Source: Apteryx mantelli
Lineage: Eukaryota > Chordata > Aves > Apterygiformes > Apterygidae
Assembly (NCBI RefSeq): GCF_036417845.1
Contig: NC_089980.1
Location: 48,296,501-48,360,500, forward strand
Reading direction: 5' to 3'
DNA length: 64,000 bases
Below, piece after piece: positions 38,961 through 64,000 of the stretch (position 1 is the first letter of the stretch; each line of letters starts with the position of its first letter). Under the pieces are notes generated by a model, which had not been told where the DNA came from, searched no databases, and saw only the letters and a program-made list of their open reading frames with translations. Position numbers and translations under genes: made by a program.

Positions 38961-39960
38961 GGCAGCTGTGGCAAACTGATGTTGTAGAACAAAATTAAGT
39001 TGTTATTACAGTATTCCGAAGTCACTCGGAGAGCTTTGGTTCATATTTTAGACAGAAAACATTCAGGGCAGAACACCAAAAAACTAACAGACTCTGTCAA
39101 CCTTAACTGGTTGTACAAGGAAACAAAAGGCCTAGTCCTTTTTGTTTCTGAAGCAGCAGCTCAGACTTCTGACCTTTTGTGCTGCATACTGGTGGTGTTT
39201 TAGCAGATGGGAAGTTCTACCTCTATGTTTCAGGTAAATATCACATGCCAATAGGCATGTCTTTGAATTAAAAATGAGTTCATTCCTCAAAATTAAGTGG
39301 AGGAAAGGTGAATTTGATGACAAGAAGTATTTGGGAACATTTGCAACCAGAAGTGTTCCCAAAGTTCTCATTTGCAAAGGATCTCATGGAAGTTTACATG
39401 CCTTATGAACAGGAAGACAGGCAGCCTTTCTTAGGTGTTAAGTGACTGAGCAGATAATAAAGTAGTAATACTCATGCTTAGCCTTAAAGTCTATGACAAA
39501 AATTGATCAAGTCAGCCAGGAATCTCCAACAATAGAAATACTCTACTGAAGGCAGAACTAAGGCAAAGCAAGCAAAAAATGAGATTTAAGAAACTGAAAT
39601 CTTTTAGGATTTCTGACTTCTCCAGGAAGGTGAATCAGGGGAACAGACATCACATGCTTCAATTTTATTGGACATACATTTGAGAAAGTCATACCCTTGA
39701 AGGCTAGAAGTGGTTTGGTTAGACTACTTCAAAAGGCATACTAGTGTAGCACAATGTTATTTCATTGCTTTTTATATTAAGATCAGTTACAAGCACCTCT
39801 GGTTCAAAAAAAAGAAAAAAAAAAACACAGAATCCCAAACATATTGCATCTGAGTGTCAAAAAGTTTGACACAGCTTCTGCTATTTAATTCCCAATACCA
39901 TGCAGCAAACAGAATCTTCTCATGGTATTACTATACTGGCACTGCATCAGCTAGGGGGTG

Positions 39961-40032
39961 TGTGTGTGTATGTATATATATATATATGTATGTATGTATA
40001 CATATGTGTATACACATAAACATACACACACA
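39961..40032. repeat. TG/TA/CA microsatellite forming a long inverted repeat
   Basis: A perfect 13-base inverted repeat (TGTGTGTGTATGT at 39961-39973, ACATACACACACA at 40020-40032) encloses a 46-base mostly TA/TG core that is itself partly self-complementary. The sequence could extrude as a cruciform. It lies within the likely SPAST 3' flank. Confidence 0.85.
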
Positions 40033-41502
40033 ATCCATATATTTTATATATATATTAAAAAATCAATTATCAGATTAGCAGTCCCAGAAGTATACTCCTA
40101 CTAATGAAAAAATATAAGTTAAACAAAAAATTAAGAATTTTCTGTTAAGACCACGAACAAAATACATAAATCAATTTACTTGAATAACTAAACAATATGC
40201 AACTTTGTAATATTGCTAATGTGGGAGAGTTGACCCTTTAAAAAAAACTTTTATAATATGAGGACCTACTATTCTGTCTTGCAAACAGCTCCTCAATGTT
40301 TAATCCATGTAGAATTTGTAAACAAAATGTCAGCCTTTAAGAAGTAAAGGCAAAGATGTTTCCCTTTATCACAGTATTTAAAGGCTATCACTTCAGTGTT
40401 TTTTTACTAGCTTTTCATATATAATAAAAATTCAAATATTTGTACGAAGATGCAGTTATTTTTAAAAAAAGCAGATCAGCTGAGTCTGTTTCATACTTTA
40501 ATATATAAACCAAAACATATGAAAGCTATAAAAACATTAATGTGTGCCAGTTATTAAACATGTAGCCTCTTATTTTAATGCTCACATGTGTAGATTAAAA
40601 ATGATCACAATGGAAATTTTACTTTCAATTATTGTAAACAGACCAAAATACAGAGTCGACACACTTCATTTCTGAAACTTGACAATTAGCATCACTTACT
40701 CTCTCAAACATCAGCTGGGCTTTAAGTTATACACCATAAGCATAAGCTAACATTCTACCAATGGAAGCATTACAAAATGCATTAAGAGAAAATACTGCTA
40801 ATAAATGAATATCTTAGTCTATTTTTTTTTATTTAGTCTTTTTCTTAAAACCTTTCAATTCATTTTATTGGGTTTTTGCTGTTCTGCTATCAAAGGTCTT
40901 TTTTTAAAAAACTGTTCTGTGAACAATGCCGTCACATTACAACTAAACAAAAAGACAAATAATAACAGACCAGCTGCTTTGTATCTTTTAATAATAGTAA
41001 TCCCCCAATACTGCTGCTGTTCTTTGCATGGGGAAATTATTTGGCACATTAAGGATAAAAAAGTCAAAAACTGAACTAAAGTTTACAAAACTCCAATTAT
41101 AAGTTAGTAATTATCAGAAAGCAAGCCAGACATCAATGCCATGGCAAAATTAAACAAAAAAACAATCCCTCTCCCCCCAACTTAAGAAACACGTCTTCCA
41201 GTGATTAATATCATCAGAGCTTTCTAGCTGGAACAAAATACAGAAATTATTGTTGAAACCAAGATCAGATTGCTAGGAATCTTATCCCAAGTCTTATTGT
41301 GCTCTTACTTACAGTGTGTAAATCCTGACTAAATGGCAAGGAGGCCTTGATGAACGCTTTTCACATTAGATAATTTTTTCTTAATCTCAAGTTTTAGTGC
41401 AGATACTTAAAGATCTGTAAAGTCCTGTAAACTCTGGATGCTTTCCAGTAGTCAGTACCAATTGCTCTTTAGGCAGCACTTTGTCTCACTTTAAATAGTG
41501 TT

Positions 41503-59571
<18,069 letters not shown>

Positions 59572-62500
59572 CTACAAAGAAAACCAATGTCATGAGAACA
59601 TTTTTAGCAATCATACTAACTAGCACTCATACTTTTAGCATCAATTCCAACCTGAAGATAACATTTTCATGCACGTAGTGTAGAATTAGAATAATATAGG
59701 TTCTATATAGGGGTTTACAGTACTTTCAAGGAGATATTAGCTGTAGCTTTCTGCTAAAGTAAGTTTTGTTTTGTTTTGCTTTTTAGGAGCTCTCAAAACC
59801 TACAACTATCTTAGAAATACTGCAGAAGTCTAATTAAAGACCCGTAACAAGGGAAGAACACCTTCTGTTACTTGAGAGGAAAAGACAGAACACAGACTAA
59901 AAGATATATTTTCCCCAGAGCTTCTGAAAATGATGATTATTATTATAATAAATGCCCAAATTTCAATCCACTAGAGATTCAGCACATCTATTTCCTGAGT
60001 GATGTTAGTAGGCTTGTTACTTTGAACACTAGCTAACAATTTATCAAGCATCTTCCATGCATGGAAGCTTTATTAAGGCATTTTAGTTTGGGAAAACTAA
60101 TAGTTATAACTGGAAGCAACTATTAGAAGCTTTTTGCTTACAACTTTGTTTCAATTCAGAAATCTCAAAGGGTAAGTAAATTCTGAATGAATGGCTCTGC
60201 AGCAGCTTACCTTCCTACTTTCAAAACTAGTCTTCAAACATTACAACATTAAATTCAAACAACACTCAGCATTCCATTCACACTTACTCCAATTCATCTC
60301 CATGTTGGAGCATAAGATCTCAGGTTTGGTGACTGATACAGTTTAACATAGTGGCCACAGGTGATAAAACTAAAAAAGCATCAGGACACAGACTAGAGGT
60401 AAGAACACCCTTTAGAAAGCACACAGGTTGGTCAGGTTAGTTAACGATTACAGCACAGCACCAGAATGGTTTGTGTTGTACTAATACAGTACTGGAAGCT
60501 ATATTTTATAGTATTGTTGGCTGGAATGGAAGCTGTAAGTAATGCCTTATTTTATATCCTTATATAAAGGATTAAGGGGCCTTTCAATTAGGTAGACAGC
60601 TAAAGCCTCAGAGTTAAGGAAGCTCAAGATGGACTTCACCTACAAGTTTCTTCACTAAGACTATAAATACAGACAACTCAAACAATGGGCCAGAGAACAC
60701 TGATTTTAAAGCAGATTAAAGCTTTTATAAAATACTTTTGCTTTATGAAATTGTAGTTTAGTGAAAAAATACTTGAAGGTAGAAAGCCTCATCATTTGGA
60801 AAGTTGCATTTAAAAATTCAAGTAGGAATACTTCAGTGAAATAGTATCACTAGATTTAATACCTATACTTACTTTACTCTTTAGAAAGGTTAACTATTCT
60901 CTACCATGTTTTAAGACTACCCTACATACTATGAGGAGCAAATGCTTATACAGCCTGCAGTTATCCAGGTGATGACTAATTTGCCTAACAAGCTTCCAAA
61001 CCAAGTAGGTAGGCAGCCCTTCTTCAGTCACAAGGCTATTCTTTTTAAGAAGTTACAAGTTCTGCAGGGGTCATCATAAACAATGCAGATGTATCAACAT
61101 GCAAAACAAGGGAACTTGAAGAATACGAGCAACTACATCAAAGCTGTAAAATGTTTCTTGTAAAAAAGAGCCATCTGACTAAATCACTCAGATAACCAGA
61201 GTTGATAGTTTACTTAAACATTCCTGCACCATAATTTCCAAATCAAAAAACTCTTCAAGTTTACTTTGTAACTTTCAAAGTCAAAAGGCAGCATATCAAT
61301 CTATTAAAAAACCTAGCTATCCAACACTGACTTGTCCAATGGAATCAAAATACAACATTCAAATTTTATTTTTCAGCCTCATTTGCATGGTTGGCTTAAA
61401 GACAACATGGAAAGGCTTCAAAAAGCAAAATCTTTTTTCTCCAATTCCTTCGCTCTAAAATGTTGCTGAATTATCAACCTTTTCCAAAATAATCTCCATC
61501 TATTAAGAAGGATACATACATACATAGCAATTTGGAATATCAGAAAATTGCACAGGTAAGGAATACTTCAGGAAGCTGGAAATAGAGGGAGAACAAAGGA
61601 AAAACAGAAAGATTTAAAAAGCAAATTACAATTCAGTCTAGCTGAACCTCCAGGAATCAAGACCATTAAGTTTATGTATGCTCTGTGGTCAATCCTGATG
61701 GGTAGCACAGAAAGAAAGAAGGGCAAATGAATTACTCTTAAATATAGTTGTTCAGTTTCAACTCAACAGGGAAACTTCATTGATCAAATTCTTTGTTTTA
61801 TATTTGCTTCTTCATTGAGAATTTGTATAACCAAATTGCTAAAAATGAAAATTTCTGAAGTCTACCTATTTAAAGTACGAAAAACTTCTTTATAAAGAAC
61901 ACAAATATGGTTCATTCAATTCAGAATGACAGTCCCTACTGTTTCATTTTAACTTATATTTTGTTGTAATAAATGCAAAACCCTCAAAACACACATTTCT
62001 TATCTATTTGTATTTGTCATCTACATAGCCCTAAGACTGAAAATTTGCCATGAGCGGCCAACACTTGTGTAATATTTCTAGCAGCCTTTTGCCAAATGTC
62101 TCATTGTTTTATATAAAATGCTGAGGAAGTGTCTAGCAAATGTGCTAATCACAAAAGAGACCATGGCATTTCAAGACACTGAAGAACTCAGTAGCCTACT
62201 TCATATACTTAATGTTAGAGGACAGTAATATGGGCTTGATCATTTTGATTTTATTCTCTAATTCTTGACTGAACTGACTAATTTACTGTAAAGCTTTTAG
62301 TTAACACCATTGGAACATAAACAAAAAATAGCTATCTGGTCCAAAGAGCATCCCTGCAACTTTAATCTAGTACTTAAGTATATACACACATTACAAGCAG
62401 ATTATGATCAAGCAGGCAGCAAAAACTTGTTTGAGGTTCTCTGCTGGTTAAATTATCATAAGTTACAGGCATAGGTGCCTGATTCCAGACTCCATTACAG

Positions 62501-64000
62501 AAGGAAGTGTTAAAATGCATTGTCTTTAAAAACAGTTAAATATAGTGAAAGCAAAGTAAGGATGTGTTTCATCAACCTTAAGATAAATTTGATGATCCTA
62601 AGCACCTGGGAATAAAGAAAAAAAATCAAGGAAACAATTCTTCACCCATGTGCATTTTAACCACACAGCTCTAGCAGCATCCTTTGCATTTCTAAAAGCA
62701 AAGTGATCTTTTGGTTTGTGTATTGAAAACTGAATAAGACAGGTCTTAAAAAAAGTTTATGCTGTTTTATAACTTCTTAAACATCAAAAAAAGTTTAAAT
62801 TAAAATTAGCAGCAGCAGTTCCAGTGCTGCAGAACAGTTTCCAGCCTTTATTGTCAAACCCTAAAAAAAAAAAAAAGCAGTGCATATTGCTTAGAAATTC
62901 CTCACATATGCCTATTGATAACAGATATAAATAATTCTTCTGAGTCACTTTGTGACCAATTGCTTAGCTATACATTTCCTGAAAACACCACATAATGAAT
63001 TACATCCACCAATTGCAAGACTAAGAGTTATTCAGGATCAACATTCATTATAGCTCCAAATTAATAATTCCTTCAAAGATTATATTCAGATTACTTGAAT
63101 GCCCCGAGTGGAATATAACTCCTTCATAGAAAGCTTCAGAAGCTAAGGTGAGCCTGTTCTGCATTTTGCATGAAAGTGTAGCTACACAGATCAGAGATAC
63201 AGGTTGCCTTTCTGAACTGACAGAGCCATGTGAGTAAAACATCTACTGTTGTCAAATTATGGTGTTAAAATGGATGTTATATTACTGCTTGTTCTTCCAT
63301 TTGGGAAATGCCAAAAAAAGGAAAACACACACACACTCTTCTGTATTAATAGTTAAATTTTTGCAACCAGAAGAACATTGGCCAATATATCGCTATCACT
63401 GGGGACACAACAGCAAATCCTTCGAGTGCAAACTGAGCTAAAATAATTATACAGTACTAACATGCTAAGAAGTGCAATACAAGGCTTTCTCTGATTGCAT
63501 ATTATGCTGAGATTTAATGCTGAATGTGAAATGATATATTGGAACTACTATAATACTACCACTATTGTATGCCCAATAAAAAATAAATTTATAAAAAAAT
63601 CACAAGCTGCCTTTGGCAAGACCAGCATAAAAATATCATCATCTTCCCCATCTATTAAAAACAAACAGACCCACACAATGCAAAGGAGAATATGCATGTC
63701 TGAAGAAAAAAAAAATCCAGTAAGTTGCTTTGCATCTAATCTAAAACAACTTTGAGAACAAGAGTGACAGATATTAAAAAAATATATATTCTCCAAAATA
63801 AAGTTTTGGATCACATCTGCTTGTTACTACTCTTTTAAGACACAAGTTACCATGCAAGTCTCTGCAACTCAAGGCTAGGTGCTACCTCTTATAATGAAGT
63901 TTTATATAACCCCATCATATACATTTTAAAACAGAACAAAATGTCGAACTATTCAGGTAAGTTAGAAAACTATGAATGAGAAAGACAGGGATAGGTAGTC
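59572..64000 (-). other. SPAST: SPAST intron upstream of exon 5 (partial)
   Basis: This is AT-rich intronic sequence running to the window edge. I searched it for SPAST exons 2-4 (for example a match to the MIT-domain end or the DVYNDSTNL exon) and found none. The next upstream exon therefore lies beyond 64000 or is too diverged to see. No mobile element was recognised. Confidence 0.7.

Larger units (their letters stand above)
35861..41502 (-). other. SPAST: SPAST 3' UTR and downstream flank
   Basis: This is AT-rich sequence directly 3' of the SPAST stop codon. Candidate minus-strand AATAAA signals lie at 40864-40869 and 40828-40833 (giving a 3' UTR of about 640-675 nt), with further ones near 36124-36129 and 35888-35893. 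Human SPAST has a 3' UTR of several kilobases, so a distal site is plausible. The end cannot be chosen from sequence alone. No other gene was seen in this stretch. Confidence 0.5.

Noticed and set aside
59572-64000. SPAST exons 2-4
   Set aside because: No sequence matching the MIT-domain exons or the DVYNDSTNL-type exon was found on the minus strand. They are presumed to be beyond the window.

Overview
This window is vertebrate nuclear DNA, most likely from a bird and possibly a passerine. It is AT-rich, and its genes are split into many short exons with GT-AG introns. It carries a CR1-type LINE, and it holds two orthologues in conserved order: SPAST (spastin) followed by SLC30A6 (zinc transporter 6). 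Both are transcribed on the minus strand, so the 5' side of each gene is at the higher coordinate. The species assignment is inference from the CR1 element and the ARHGAP20-like fragment. The gene identities rest on near-complete exon-by-exon protein matches.

Layout. 1-6.0 kb: AT-rich sequence downstream of SLC30A6, no gene recognised. 6.7-23.3 kb: complete SLC30A6, 14 exons, 460 codons plus stop, with a CpG-island promoter at about 22.8-23.65 kb. 24.26-25.03 kb: a solo LTR in the same orientation as SLC30A6, flanked by a perfect 5-bp target-site duplication. 26.2-30.4 kb: an abruptly GC-rich island holding three phase-compatible plus-strand exons that encode an ARHGAP20-like PH domain, plus an inverted-repeat element and a small CR1 fragment. 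30.4-32.1 kb: a 1.7-kb polypurine tract that starts with 24 perfect copies of a 12-mer. 32.66-34.13 kb: a 5'-truncated CR1 LINE (minus strand) with decayed reverse-transcriptase coding sequence. 34.1-41.5 kb: AT-rich sequence including the likely SPAST 3' UTR. 41.5-59.6 kb: the last 13 coding exons of SPAST (human exons 5-17), covering the microtubule-binding region and the whole AAA ATPase domain. 59.6-64 kb: SPAST intron; the exons for the N-terminal membrane hairpin and MIT domain lie beyond the window.

The two housekeeping genes look intact. The unusual part is the roughly 10-kb accessory block between them (24.2-34.2 kb). It combines an LTR, a GC-rich Rho-GAP-family gene fragment, a minisatellite with polypurine DNA, and a LINE. 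The LTR sits about 1 kb upstream of the SLC30A6 promoter and has its own TATA box, so it could act as an alternative promoter. The very long open frames at 29.7-32.0 kb come from low-complexity sequence and are not genes.
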